64,000 nt of DNA from Planctomycetota bacterium (GCA_019456145.1 VRUL01000017.1:53166-117165); one strand, 5' to 3'; numbered from the stretch's first letter, positions 34,411 through 43,943 are shown. Numbers and translations: made by a program. The notes: generated by a model from the sequence alone, not told the origin.

Positions 34411-37400
34411 GTAACGTGTCCTCCATCAATAAACTTTTTCATTGCCTCGCTTTTATAAGTCGGCCGCAAACCTAATTTGGCGGGTCTCCAGAGCTTATTG
34501 CCTGAAATGCCGCCATCTTCGGCTTTGGTAAATTTCACAAAACTTTCTCGAGGTGCCCCATTAGGACAATTGACATCAGGGGCGAATCCTTTACCGATTA
34601 CAGGTCCAATCGTATCCTTTCTCACTAAACTGTCGGTCATAAGTGTCGGCCGCAACCAGCCGCGAGTAGCACTTTGATGGGAGCCGAATCTGTACATGGC
34701 TTGATACCCGGTCCTTGGATTCTGCGCCCGCCCGTCTTTATTGTTGAGATGGCCTTCTACCGAGCCATAGCTGGCGCCGTACATGTGGAACCACGTGCGG
34801 GTCACTTTACGAGGGATACCAAGATAATACCTTGCCCTTAACATGAGCCTGGAAAGTCGGTATTCTTCGCTGCCCTTTTTCTTCTCCCCGTGGTAAGGCC
34901 TGTCTTCCGGGTCGGCGTCCACCCAGATATAATCGCCGTCCTCTATGCCAAGACTCTTGGCATCCTCTGGATTGATGTCTACGTATGCCTCGCCGACCCA
35001 CGGTTTGCGTTTGTCTTTTCTAAACGGATCTCCGAAAGGCCCAAACCACATGGCGATAATATCTATATCACAAGGCATAGTATGCACGCCATGCCGGTAT
35101 TTAGGCGTTATATAAATATAGTCATATCCCTCATCCAACTCTCTGAGCGGATGCTTTGATTTAAGCAGCTCCTCTGGGGTGAAAACAACATTTCTGACCT
35201 GTCGCGTCTCTCCGGAACGGTCATCCATAGCTATTCCATATTTCTCAGGACCAAACGGCCTTATGGCCGGGTGGGGTTTTGCTACAATAGCGTTAGGCTC
35301 ATAGAAAGTCGAATCAATGGCTTCGCGGTGGACAGGCAGGTTTTCACCGTACTCTATAAACTCATCTTCATCACGATAGAATTCCATTCTGCCTGTTTTG
35401 TTATACCATTGTTTGCTCTCAACAGCCTGTTCCCAGCCGATTATTTTCGGATATGTTCGACTCATCAAAAGTGCGGGAATGCCTTTCTTGGCATCTTCTT
35501 CGAGCTTATTTACATCGTATCCCCTGGCCATAGACGTCTCATCCATAATCCTCTGTAGATACACATCAACTCTGCCTTCATGTACAAACTTCCAATAATC
35601 TTCAAATCGTTTATCATCAAGAAGTTTACCGAGAGCTTTCGATATTCCTGCATGAACTTCGATGTCACTACGGGTGTCGTGGATTCGTTTCATACCTGAT
35701 CGCGGGAACATCTGAAGGAATGGATTGGTTACCGATGCCGTAGCGTCAGGAAACTGGAATTCGCCCCATGAATCCACTCCCCAAACGATGTCGCCATACT
35801 CACACGAGGTTGACCACCACCAATCAGCTACAGATATGAACTCAATATTGGGCAGAGTGTTAATAACAGCCTCATAATGGCCCTTGAGATTACCAAGGAT
35901 AGAGTTGGCATTGCAGAACATCAGAGATTTCGTTGGGGTCGGCATATGAGTTTTACCCGTAAAGTTCTTATTTCCGACTCTCAATGGTTTGTCTCGATGG
36001 TTATAGTAGTGTGCCGACTCAAATTTAAGGTAACCTTTAACTTTTGCTTTTTTCTTCTCGTCGAGTTCGATGTTGAACGGGTCTTCCTTAAAATACTGGC
36101 CCATTCCATCAAAATAGGCGGCTCTGTAATTGCCGGCGTAGCTTCCTACGTTTCCGCTATGAGTTCCAATATTTTTAGTCAAAGCACATAAAAGCAGAAT
36201 GCCTCTGTCCTTTAGATCGCCGTTAAAATACTGATTCGTCCCCATGCCGCAGGCAATAAGCGTTTTACCCGCATTCTCGGCGACCTGGTGGGCCAGGCTG
36301 ACAATCGCTTCTTTCGGGGCCCATGTCAACTTCGATACGGATTCGAGGTCAAAACTATCTCTGAGATATTGGCTTGTCAGGCTGAATACAGTTCTAACCT
36401 TGACCTTTTTGCCGTCAAGTTCGACTTCGTATTCGCCGTTTAACTCCGGATCGATCCCTGTGGTTTTTAAGTAGTCGCCCACGTCATCACGGGTAATAGC
36501 GGCGAAAGCTTTTGAGTTTCTGTTCCAGACCACAAAATTGCCCCACTCATCCAGCAACTCATCGGAAATAACCTGGTCGCCGCCGACTGATATGGGAGAA
36601 CCGGCTTTTTGGCCTTTCTCGGTAACTATCGTATCCCTTCTTTCCTTTGGCGGCTCAAAGCCGGCAATTACATCTTCAGCCCGCAAAAGTTTAAGGTTAT
36701 CCATTCTAACCAGTAAGGGCAGGTCGGTTCTACTCTTAACATATTCAGCGTCATAGAGTTTTTCGTTCATAATTATGTTGGCCATTCCAAGCGCCAGCAC
36801 CGTATCCGTTGCCGGACGAATTATAAGAACTTCATCGGATTTGGAAGCAACAGAAGAATATTCAACCGTTATGCTTATTACCTTGGTACCTTTTAAGCGA
36901 GCTTCCGTCAGCCAGTGAGAATCAGGCATCTTTGTCGAAATCCAGTTAATCCCCCAGGCCAAAAGCAGCTTTGCGTTTTCAACTGTAAACAGGTCCCAAT
37001 CGATTGTCTGTTGACCGGTTACCATAGTATGGCCCGGCGGAAGGTCGGTATGGAACGTATAGTTGTCAAAACCCCTTGCACCCATCGCTGTTTTTTCATC
37101 AGTTCCACGAATGTGTGAATCCAGCAATGCCATTGAATTTGCCAGACGATACATGCCAAAAACACGTGTTATACCCAATAGGGGCATACCACCTCGAAAT
37201 TTCATCACCTGCGTCCCGGCGTTGCCCATCGCCTCGATTGAATCGGGATCATAAATACCCTGTTTTTTCAATAACGCCTTGCCCTCTTCTCCGCTGTATG
37301 TCGTGGCTATACTTTTCAATGTCTTTGCCGCTATCTCAAATGCATCATCCCAGGAAAGCCGCAAAAACGGCTCTTTACCGCGATGCAGATACTTGGCATG

Positions 37401-37901
37401 CGGTTTGCCATCAGCTCCCCTGGGAAACCCGGCGTCAACCCACTTTTTAAAGCCTTCCCGTATCATCGGGTATTTGATTCTTCGCGGGCCTTGTATTCTG
37501 CGAATCAGCGCCAATCCCTTTTGGCACAACCGAGGCTCCCAACGCGATGATGCCTGGTTGCCATAGAGATCTTTGGCTTTTCCGTATCCATAGCTTGGGC
37601 CTATCCGAGTAATTACATTATTTTTCACATAAGCCTTGAGTAGGCAGTTATGAGTATCATTCGGTGCACACAGGAAATGATATGTAAAATCATGCTTGAA
37701 CTGATTGCGGTATATCTTTTCCCAATCTCTGGCAGGATAGAAGTCCAGCGGGTTATCCACGTCTTCAATAAACTTTAGGGCTGCGAAAACGGGCTTAGCT
37801 GTTGTTAAAGCCAATCCACCGGCGGTTATTTGAAGAAAATCACGACGTGTGAAACCTTGCCGATTTTTTTGCTTTGATTTCTCTTTATGCTTTTTCTCCA
37901 T
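34407..37901 (-). CDS. nxrA-like: Tat-exported molybdopterin oxidoreductase, NxrA-type (type II DMSO reductase family)
   Basis: About 1164 residues from the ATG at 37901, chosen because the Tat leader (FTRRDFLQITAGG) begins 18 residues later and AAAGGAA lies upstream; a longer frame starts at 37991. The [4Fe-4S] ligands are C78-x3-D82-x3-C86 and C126. NarG has His-x3-Cys-x3-Cys, so the Asp here is a hallmark of the Nitrospira/anammox NxrA group. The probable molybdenum ligand is D286 in HTDLPPGHTMVTGQQT, equivalent to NarG Asp222. Other stretches (GNQASSRWEPRLCQKGL, KFRGGMPLLGITRVFGMYR) agree with that group. It faces the periplasm. Direction of reaction, nitrite oxidation or nitrate reduction, cannot be decided. 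Confidence 0.9.
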   Translation of the reverse strand: MEKKHKEKSKQKNRQGFTRRDFLQITAGGLALTTAKPVFAALKFIEDVDNPLDFYPARDWEKIYRNQFKHDFTYHFLCAPNDTHNCLLKAYVKNNVITRIGPSYGYGKAKDLYGNQASSRWEPRLCQKGLALIRRIQGPRRIKYPMIREGFKKWVDAGFPRGADGKPHAKYLHRGKEPFLRLSWDDAFEIAAKTLKSIATTYSGEEGKALLKKQGIYDPDSIEAMGNAGTQVMKFRGGMPLLGITRVFGMYRLANSMALLDSHIRGTDEKTAMGARGFDNYTFHTDLPPGHTMVTGQQTIDWDLFTVENAKLLLAWGINWISTKMPDSHWLTEARLKGTKVISITVEYSSVASKSDEVLIIRPATDTVLALGMANIIMNEKLYDAEYVKSRTDLPLLVRMDNLKLLRAEDVIAGFEPPKERRDTIVTEKGQKAGSPISVGGDQVISDELLDEWGNFVVWNRNSKAFAAITRDDVGDYLKTTGIDPELNGEYEVELDGKKVKVRTVFSLTSQYLRDSFDLESVSKLTWAPKEAIVSLAHQVAENAGKTLIACGMGTNQYFNGDLKDRGILLLCALTKNIGTHSGNVGSYAGNYRAAYFDGMGQYFKEDPFNIELDEKKKAKVKGYLKFESAHYYNHRDKPLRVGNKNFTGKTHMPTPTKSLMFCNANSILGNLKGHYEAVINTLPNIEFISVADWWWSTSCEYGDIVWGVDSWGEFQFPDATASVTNPFLQMFPRSGMKRIHDTRSDIEVHAGISKALGKLLDDKRFEDYWKFVHEGRVDVYLQRIMDETSMARGYDVNKLEEDAKKGIPALLMSRTYPKIIGWEQAVESKQWYNKTGRMEFYRDEDEFIEYGENLPVHREAIDSTFYEPNAIVAKPHPAIRPFGPEKYGIAMDDRSGETRQVRNVVFTPEELLKSKHPLRELDEGYDYIYITPKYRHGVHTMPCDIDIIAMWFGPFGDPFRKDKRKPWVGEAYVDINPEDAKSLGIEDGDYIWVDADPEDRPYHGEKKKGSEEYRLSRLMLRARYYLGIPRKVTRTWFHMYGASYGSVEGHLNNKDGRAQNPRTGYQAMYRFGSHQSATRGWLRPTLMTDSLVRKDTIGPVIGKGFAPDVNCPNGAPRESFVKFTKAEDGGISGNKLWRPAKLGLRPTYKSEAMKKFIDGGHVT

Positions 37902-38023
37902 AACCACTTGTTCCTTTGAAATACAGCCTGGAAATCCAGCCAGGCTAAATACCAAGTTCCTTTTTTTACTAACGGTACTGCCAAAGAACACTCACATAGC
38001 AGCAAGACCAAACCAATCTTACA

Positions 38024-38052
38024 AGAATAATGTGAATTACAACAACTGTCAA
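38024..38052 (-). promoter_or_regulatory. Predicted sigma-70-type promoter of the molybdoenzyme operon
   Basis: On the minus strand TTGACA (38047-38052), 17 bases, TATTCT (38024-38029), giving a leader of about 115 bases before the catalytic subunit start at 37901. No FNR/CRP-type palindrome is obvious beside it. Confidence 0.6.
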
Positions 38053-38188
38053 GAATATGTTCATTTTTTTACCAACTACTCGTACTTGTGGCAATGACGC
38101 TAAGGTTCTTAAGTGTACACAAAAAACAGTATAAGACTATGCTGCCAAAATACTTATATAATACAGAGAGACGCTTAATGCTTATATG

Positions 38189-39400
38189 TTAACTAAATAA
38201 AACCTGGGTTTGTATCTGCTCTCCATTTTCTAACCGTTCAACGCCTTCCGTTATTTTGATGAGCGCATTTGCATTTGCCTGAGTTTGAAGACGACTTTTC
38301 ATCTCAAGCGGTCTAACAGATAATTTCCCCTTGTTTTCCCCTAATCTCGCGTAAAAAAATTGCGTCCAGTCTTTATCCCCTTTCACTGTTTCAGCTAAAA
38401 TTGCTGTTTTGTACTCAAAAGGAATTGGCTCCCTACCCGCTAAGTGCAGCATCGCCGGCAGTACGATTTGCAAAAAAGCCATTTCGTTGGATGGCGGACC
38501 GCCGGGTAGACAAAATATGGTTTTTTCATTCAACAAAATCAAACCTACTGCCTTACCAGGCCCCATCCTAACATGATGGAAAACAACATCTCCACCCATT
38601 TCTTTAAGTGTTTGTATGGTCAAATCTCGGTCGCTCTTCCAGGCTCCGCCACTGGTAATAATCACATCAACCTCTTTTAGCATACTCTCTATGATTATAC
38701 TAAGTTGTTCAGTTTGATCCGGTACAACAGCAATTTGGGCATCCATATGAAAATATCTTAGCCAGCCAAGCAGCGTTACAAGGTTGCTTGCATAAAGTTG
38801 ACCTTCTTTCAGTCTCTTACCCGGACGGACTACCTCATCGCCTATAGCAACGATACCTATTTGAGGCAGCCTGTGGACACGAACAGAGGAAATCCCGCCT
38901 GCGGTTAGTAAACCGGTCTTGGCAGGGGTTAAAATCTCGCCGCTATGAGCGATCAGGCTGTCTTTTTTTACATCATATCCCTGCTTAAGTATATTTCTCC
39001 CGTTCCCGGCATCACGATAGCACAATATGCCGTCATCTTTTTCCTCTGTGAACTCATTTGAAATTACAGCATCTGCGCCTTGAGGAATTTTGGCTCCGGT
39101 CATAATCTTAGCCGCTTTTCCTGGAGCTACAGTCCTCTCTGTTTGACTTCCGGCATACACACTGCCAGTGACCTTTAGTTTAACTGGACGGCTCTGGGAG
39201 GCATTTTCCAGGTCTTGTGAAACTACAGCATAACCGTCTTTCATAGACACTGAAGCCGATGGACAGTCGACCGTTGCGATACAATTTTCGGCAACGGCTA
39301 ATCCTGCCGCCTTATCTATTTCAATATCTATTGGAGGCAACCGAGTCAATCGCTCCAACGTTCTGGACAATGCCTCCTCGAGGCCAATGTCATATTTCAT
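38189..39400 (-). CDS. moeA: Molybdopterin molybdenumtransferase MoeA
   Basis: A 403-residue MoeA. It inserts molybdate into adenylylated molybdopterin. Family motifs in order: VDCPSASVSMKDGYAV (near 45-60), MTGAKIPQGADAV, SSVRVHRLPQIGIVAIGDEV, ITSGGAWKSDRDLT, VRMGPGKAVG and LPGGPPSNEMAF. The last has GG where the usual motif is GNP. It lies about 290 bases upstream of the catalytic subunit gene on the same strand and would supply its cofactor, although the operon has its own promoter in between. Confidence 0.92.
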   Translation of the reverse strand: MKYDIGLEEALSRTLERLTRLPPIDIEIDKAAGLAVAENCIATVDCPSASVSMKDGYAVVSQDLENASQSRPVKLKVTGSVYAGSQTERTVAPGKAAKIMTGAKIPQGADAVISNEFTEEKDDGILCYRDAGNGRNILKQGYDVKKDSLIAHSGEILTPAKTGLLTAGGISSVRVHRLPQIGIVAIGDEVVRPGKRLKEGQLYASNLVTLLGWLRYFHMDAQIAVVPDQTEQLSIIIESMLKEVDVIITSGGAWKSDRDLTIQTLKEMGGDVVFHHVRMGPGKAVGLILLNEKTIFCLPGGPPSNEMAFLQIVLPAMLHLAGREPIPFEYKTAILAETVKGDKDWTQFFYARLGENKGKLSVRPLEMKSRLQTQANANALIKITEGVERLENGEQIQTQVLFS

Positions 39401-39533
39401 ATCAGCGAATCAAAAATAACATAAATTCATATTATAATTATCTAAGCAACGCACCTAAGATACCGGTAGCAACTATACTGTACTTTCACGTAAAAGAACA
39501 ACTCAAACGAAGCCATTATCATGACTACAGGTC

Positions 39534-42131
39534 TTAGTTGGAAAATTTGGCTCTTTTCCATGGTACAGTGAACAGTTCCGCCTCGGCGCCACACAGCACA
39601 GACGCCTGCAGCCCGCCTCCATTGGTGGTATAGAATACTCGACCATTCGAAACGAATCCACCAACACACTGCAGAACATCTATCGAAGGCCCGGCGTACA
39701 CCAGCTTACCCTCTTTTGAAAACTCATGGATGTTCATATTGGCGGCAAAGAGATAGGGCGCCGAAAGCGTGAACCGCGTGCAACGATAACCTTTGGCCAT
39801 TTCGCCCACGATGTTTCCACTATTCTTATCTATCAGGTATCCCTGCCTGTACTGAGCATGTGTGAACAGATACTGTTGACCAATTGTGATTACATGAATA
39901 GCACCAAGGACGGGATCGGACTTCCAGACCAAAGAGCCGTCTCTCGCATCGAGACACCATATGCGATTTATTTTTCCTTCGACCGGATTGTAACCGCCCA
40001 TATACAGCCGCCCGTCTTTTCCGGAGATAGTGCAGCCTGCATGAACAGCATATTGCGTGGTGGTCCAGAACAGTTCTCCAGTCGCAGGATTCATTGCAGC
40101 GGTCAGGCCCTTAGGTTCGTTGCTGCCGAAGTAGCATGAGTAGTAAAGTCTTCCATCCATCAGGCACAGCCCGGCGTCGTCTCCACCGGAACCATAATTA
40201 GAAAAATCCCTTGTCCAGACTTCTTTGCCGGTTTTCCTGTCCCATGCCCGAACAAGGGGTTTATGGTCTTTTGGGAAGCTGAAGGTGCTTTGGTGCTCGA
40301 ACAGCCATTTCTCGGGCGTGTATCTGCCCGTGCTAAACAGGTAGATCACCAGGTCATTGTGTATGATCGGAGGCTGCTGGCGGTTCCAACTTGGTGAGCC
40401 CGTGAAAGGAGCTTCCCAAAGCAGCTCTCCCGTGGCCGCATCGAAGCAGCGCAGAAAGCATGATTTGAGCCCCGCCTGCGGGAGATAAAGGCGGCCTTCG
40501 TGGTAAAGGGGTGAGGTAAACGAGACGTGAACTCCGGGGAAATAGCGTCGCCAAAGCAGGCGACCAGTCTCCTGTTCGACGGCGAATATCTGTCCTTCGG
40601 CGGTGTGGGTGTACATTCTCCCGCCGCCGCAAACGGAAAAATGCTTGACGGTCCCTTCATATCGGCGAATCCAGTTCATCTTGAACGGGGGCTTAACGCC
40701 TTGATCGTTTTGGTTTGTGTTGGAGAAATTGCCGAAGCTGGTGAACCAGTTGTACTTCGGCTCGGTAAGTTTCCCGGACAATGGGCTACGGATCTTCCAC
40801 AGTTCGAGGTCATTGGCCTTTGGGCCGGCTGATGATTTACGTTTGGATCCCAGCACATATAGATAGCCATCCTCGCAGCCGAAATAGACCCGGCCGTCAC
40901 ACACGGCCGCAGGAGCAGAGATTGCCTTGCCGAAAGGCGTTTTGAACGACCACGCCTCTCCATTACCCGAAAGAGGTACAATATACAGCCCGCCATCAAG
41001 CCCGCCATAGACGGCTGAATCATGCAGCAGTATCGGAGGTGCGATAGATGGATATCCGCCAAGGTACCGGGTGGATTGCCCGCGACGGTGACGACATAGC
41101 CCGAAGCCTTCCTGAGGGCGGGTTCGATATACATCATTTCGGCGAATGCTGACAGAACTGAAACTCATCAGGTTTGCGCCTTTATAGCTGGTTTCGGTGC
41201 CGCGTACATAGTCCGTCTCAACCTTTTCGTCACCAAGGCGGAGAATATCGACGCGGCCTCCATTGTCACGGCGCGTCCATTGCCGATAAACCCGGCCCGA
41301 TTCGTCTATACTAAGAGCAAGCGTAGAAGGACTCTCGCGAGGACCGCCGAGATGCTTGCCGCGAAGCGCGGCTTTATCGCCGAGGTCCTCCAGCCAAATC
41401 ACCATTCCACCTGCCGGAACAACCAGTATGTTTCCATGCAGTGCGAGATTCCTCGAACAGCAAAACTGACTCTGCCATGTTGCCCGTCCGCGCTGGTTGA
41501 GCCAATCCTCTCCACCCCAACGATCACCCTCAAAGCCTAAGATTTCTTTGGCAAAATCCCACGTCCAACAGAGAGTTCCGTCCGGTTCCAAACAGTATAT
41601 CCGAGAACCAAGTGTCGCAAAATACACATGCTGCGTGCCCGCAACGGGAGTGCTGAATATCGGATCGCCACAGCGTATCTCTTTGACCAGCGATCCTTTC
41701 GCTGCATCGAGAACGTAATAGGAGCCGGCCATCGTTCCAAAATGGACATAATCTCCCATGATCACAGGCGAGGAAACATTGTTGCAGTTGGCCTTGCCGC
41801 CGCGGGTCTTGTACCTCCACACCGGACGAAATGTACGGCCGTCAATACATGTAGCTACGCCCGAACCATCCACTACGTATATGCGATCACCTCTTACAAC
41901 CGGTGATGTGAAAACAGCGTCAGTCAATGGCACCGCAGCAAGCAAATCGAGCGGCGTCGTTATCCTCCGACCCGGCAGGTTACCGGAGTGCCGAGAGTCG
42001 TATTTGAACTGCTCCCAGTTCTCACCGCCCGATGCCGAAGCTACCTGCCATAACAAACAAACCAGAAGAAGCCGACGCATAATGCAGCCGACTCTCATGA
42101 ATCCCGTAACGTTTGAAAAATTCCTCTTCAC
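39534..42131 (-). CDS. Large PQQ-like propeller-repeat exported protein
   Basis: An 865-residue protein starting with GTG at 42131. AAGGAG lies 8 bases before it, and the later ATGs at 42098 and 42080 lack good ribosome sites. A signal-like segment (RRLLLVCLLWQVASAS) begins at residue 19, so the leader is unusually long if GTG is used. The rest is two sets of PQQ/pyrrolo-quinoline-type blades (VYFGCEDGYLYVLGSK, GRLYMGGYNPVEGKINRIWCLDARDGSLVWKSD and others). Function unknown; such proteins are common planctomycete surface or scaffold proteins. It follows the nitrilase-like gene by 22 bases and is probably co-translated. Confidence 0.8.
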   Translation of the reverse strand: MKRNFSNVTGFMRVGCIMRRLLLVCLLWQVASASGGENWEQFKYDSRHSGNLPGRRITTPLDLLAAVPLTDAVFTSPVVRGDRIYVVDGSGVATCIDGRTFRPVWRYKTRGGKANCNNVSSPVIMGDYVHFGTMAGSYYVLDAAKGSLVKEIRCGDPIFSTPVAGTQHVYFATLGSRIYCLEPDGTLCWTWDFAKEILGFEGDRWGGEDWLNQRGRATWQSQFCCSRNLALHGNILVVPAGGMVIWLEDLGDKAALRGKHLGGPRESPSTLALSIDESGRVYRQWTRRDNGGRVDILRLGDEKVETDYVRGTETSYKGANLMSFSSVSIRRNDVYRTRPQEGFGLCRHRRGQSTRYLGGYPSIAPPILLHDSAVYGGLDGGLYIVPLSGNGEAWSFKTPFGKAISAPAAVCDGRVYFGCEDGYLYVLGSKRKSSAGPKANDLELWKIRSPLSGKLTEPKYNWFTSFGNFSNTNQNDQGVKPPFKMNWIRRYEGTVKHFSVCGGGRMYTHTAEGQIFAVEQETGRLLWRRYFPGVHVSFTSPLYHEGRLYLPQAGLKSCFLRCFDAATGELLWEAPFTGSPSWNRQQPPIIHNDLVIYLFSTGRYTPEKWLFEHQSTFSFPKDHKPLVRAWDRKTGKEVWTRDFSNYGSGGDDAGLCLMDGRLYYSCYFGSNEPKGLTAAMNPATGELFWTTTQYAVHAGCTISGKDGRLYMGGYNPVEGKINRIWCLDARDGSLVWKSDPVLGAIHVITIGQQYLFTHAQYRQGYLIDKNSGNIVGEMAKGYRCTRFTLSAPYLFAANMNIHEFSKEGKLVYAGPSIDVLQCVGGFVSNGRVFYTTNGGGLQASVLCGAEAELFTVPWKRAKFSN

Positions 42132-42153
42132 CTTGCACTCTCCTTATCTTCGG

Positions 42154-43050
42154 TCATAGCTGGTATACATCAGGCCGACGATCAACAATGTGGCCGCCTT
42201 TGTTAGCCGGCGCCCGGGAAAGGTCGATCTCGGTAACAGCATGGGTCTTTTCTTTATCTTTATTGTTACACACAACCCGTCCTCTGGGGTCAGTGATGAG
42301 CGATTGTCCCGGATGGGTAAAGACGATGAAGATGCCGTTCTCGTACGACCGGGTCCTCATCATGCACAGATTCAAATCGCCGTGCATCCCGTAAGTCGGA
42401 TTGAAAATCACTCTTGCTCCTTGAAGAGTTAACGTTCGAGAGGTTTCTGGCCAACGGCGGTCCGCGCAGATCATAACGCCAAACGGCCCGAAATCAGACC
42501 CGTATACGCGAAGATGTTTGCCGGGCGTGTATTTGTGGTCGTGCGTCTGGAGATGCAGTTTGTCATACATTCCGACAAGAAGACCGCTGCGGTTGTATAT
42601 CAAGGCGGTATTGAATATCCCGTCTTTTGCCTTTCGCGTGCAGCCGTAGACGACCCATGCCCTGTTCCTGCGGGCCCAATTTGATACGGCCCTGGTATAT
42701 TCAGACTTTAGTGGGTCGATTGCGTATTTGACCATATCCTCTTTTGTTACTGACTTTTCCGTGGAGACATATCCGTCAAGAAAGCCCTCCGGCGTCACGA
42801 CAACATCAACATCATCATTCTTCTCGACATCTCTTAGAACACTTGTCAGTTTCTTATGGTTCTCTCCCATCCTGCCTTTTTCCGGATATATCTTTATCTG
42901 CGCTACCCGGATCTTGGATATAGCTGCTCTGTTTTCGGCGATTGTCTTGCTGTCACGATGGTTGCCCGTTTCGGACTGAGCCAAAAGCCTGCTTGAACCG
43001 ATACTAATCGCGCCGGCGGCCCTGAGAAAACTGCGACGGTTGAGTTTCAT
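42154..43050 (-). CDS. Tat-exported carbon-nitrogen hydrolase (nitrilase superfamily)
   Basis: A 298-residue protein with a twin-arginine leader (LNRRSFLRAAGAI). The nitrilase catalytic triad is visible: glutamate in VVVTPEGFLDGY, lysine in YDKLHLQTHDH and cysteine in FGVMICADRRWPETSR. It would hydrolyse an amide or nitrile in the periplasm; nitrilase-family enzymes are usually cytosolic, so export is notable. First gene of a two-gene unit with the propeller protein, divergent from the Rrf2-type regulator. Confidence 0.87.
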   Translation of the reverse strand: MKLNRRSFLRAAGAISIGSSRLLAQSETGNHRDSKTIAENRAAISKIRVAQIKIYPEKGRMGENHKKLTSVLRDVEKNDDVDVVVTPEGFLDGYVSTEKSVTKEDMVKYAIDPLKSEYTRAVSNWARRNRAWVVYGCTRKAKDGIFNTALIYNRSGLLVGMYDKLHLQTHDHKYTPGKHLRVYGSDFGPFGVMICADRRWPETSRTLTLQGARVIFNPTYGMHGDLNLCMMRTRSYENGIFIVFTHPGQSLITDPRGRVVCNNKDKEKTHAVTEIDLSRAPANKGGHIVDRRPDVYQL

Positions 43051-43305
43051 TATGAATCTCCAGGTTTTTTGATAACTCTATTTTCTAATGCCTGCATCAG
43101 GCAGGTTAGTCTTATTATACCATGTTATCGGAAGAACCGGAACTTCAAATTGTACCCATGCGGTTGCAATCCGAGGCTGTGTTTGGTTCTAATACCAATT
43201 GTGAATATTTAATGCGTTAATGGGTGTGTGGTTGATACAGTTTATTGTGGCAAAAAAGCGTTTCTTTCTTTTTCTAAAAATATTCAAAGAACTACCATTT
43301 CCCCC

Positions 43306-43334
43306 TTGACCAAAAGACAAACTGAGGCTATAAT
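43306..43334 (+). promoter_or_regulatory. Predicted sigma-70-type promoter of the Rrf2-type gene
   Basis: TTGACC (43306-43311), 17 bases, TATAAT (43329-43334). Transcription would begin near 43341, right at a direct repeat. The rest of the 333-base gap (43051-43383) shows nothing else I can name. Confidence 0.65.
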
Positions 43335-43342
43335 AGTCCTAT

Positions 43343-43361
43343 ATTCACATTTATTCACATT
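43343..43361 (+). promoter_or_regulatory. Direct repeat at the transcription start (possible operator)
   Basis: ATTCACATT occurs twice with a 10-base period (43343-43351 and 43353-43361), one helical turn apart, just downstream of the -10 box. A plausible autoregulatory site for the Rrf2-type protein. Confidence 0.45.
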
Positions 43362-43383
43362 AAACTTTTTAGAGGTGGGGAAA

Positions 43384-43815
43384 ATGGAAGTATTGCGCAG
43401 AAATACAGATTATGTTTTGCGCATGATGGTCACTTTAGCAAAGCAGTTTAAAAGTGGAGAATTAATGTCCGCCAAACTTCTAACCAGCGACTGCAATTTC
43501 TCTTATGAACTTGGACGCAAGTTGCTCCAAAGACTTCATAAGGCTGAGTTAGTTAAAAGCGTCATGGGGTTGAGAGGGGGATTTACATTAAGCAGGAAGC
43601 CATCAGAAATAACTTTAATGGCGATTATAAATGTTCTGCAGGGCGGCATCTACTTGAATAAATGCTTAGCAGGTGGTGAAGGTTGTGAATTCGAACATGA
43701 GTGTGAGGTTTGTACAAAGTTAGCTTACCTTCAACTCCAAACTCAGGATTATCTTGAGGGTATCACGCTCGAAGAAATACTACGAAGTCGAAGCAAAAAA
43801 AGAAAAAATAATTAA
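43384..43815 (+). CDS. Rrf2-family transcriptional regulator with likely Fe-S ligands
   Basis: A 143-residue regulator; ATG 43384 is chosen over 43228 because AGGTGGGG precedes it and the family N-terminus starts there. It has the winged helix (residues 5-70; LMSAKLLTSDCNFSYELGRKLLQRLHKAELVKSVMG, RGGFTLSRKPSEITL) and a cysteine cluster C94-x6-C101-x5-C107-x2-C110, close to the three-cysteine site of NsrR and IscR. It may sense nitric oxide, oxygen or Fe-S status. It lies 5.5 kb from the molybdoenzyme operon; a regulatory link is only a guess. Confidence 0.88.
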   Translation: MEVLRRNTDYVLRMMVTLAKQFKSGELMSAKLLTSDCNFSYELGRKLLQRLHKAELVKSVMGLRGGFTLSRKPSEITLMAIINVLQGGIYLNKCLAGGEGCEFEHECEVCTKLAYLQLQTQDYLEGITLEEILRSRSKKRKNN

Positions 43816-43870
43816 GAGATTCCCAAGGAAAGAAAAGTGAATACTTAAAACAAGAATAAAATAAAAGCTT

Positions 43871-43900
43871 ATCCGGGATAGAGCCGGGAATTCTTTTTTC
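43871..43900 (+). terminator. Weak hairpin with T-run after the Rrf2-type gene
   Basis: CCGG-7-CCGG with TTCTTTTTTC just after, between the Rrf2-type gene and the RHS gene. The stem is short, so termination is uncertain. Confidence 0.3.
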
Positions 43901-43943
43901 GGATTGAAACGAATAAATTCAGTAACAGGGAAAGGATTGAAAG

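Noticed and set aside
38053..38188. FNR/CRP-type site upstream of the molybdoenzyme operon
   Set aside because: No TTGAT-N4-ATCAA-like palindrome was found near the predicted promoter.
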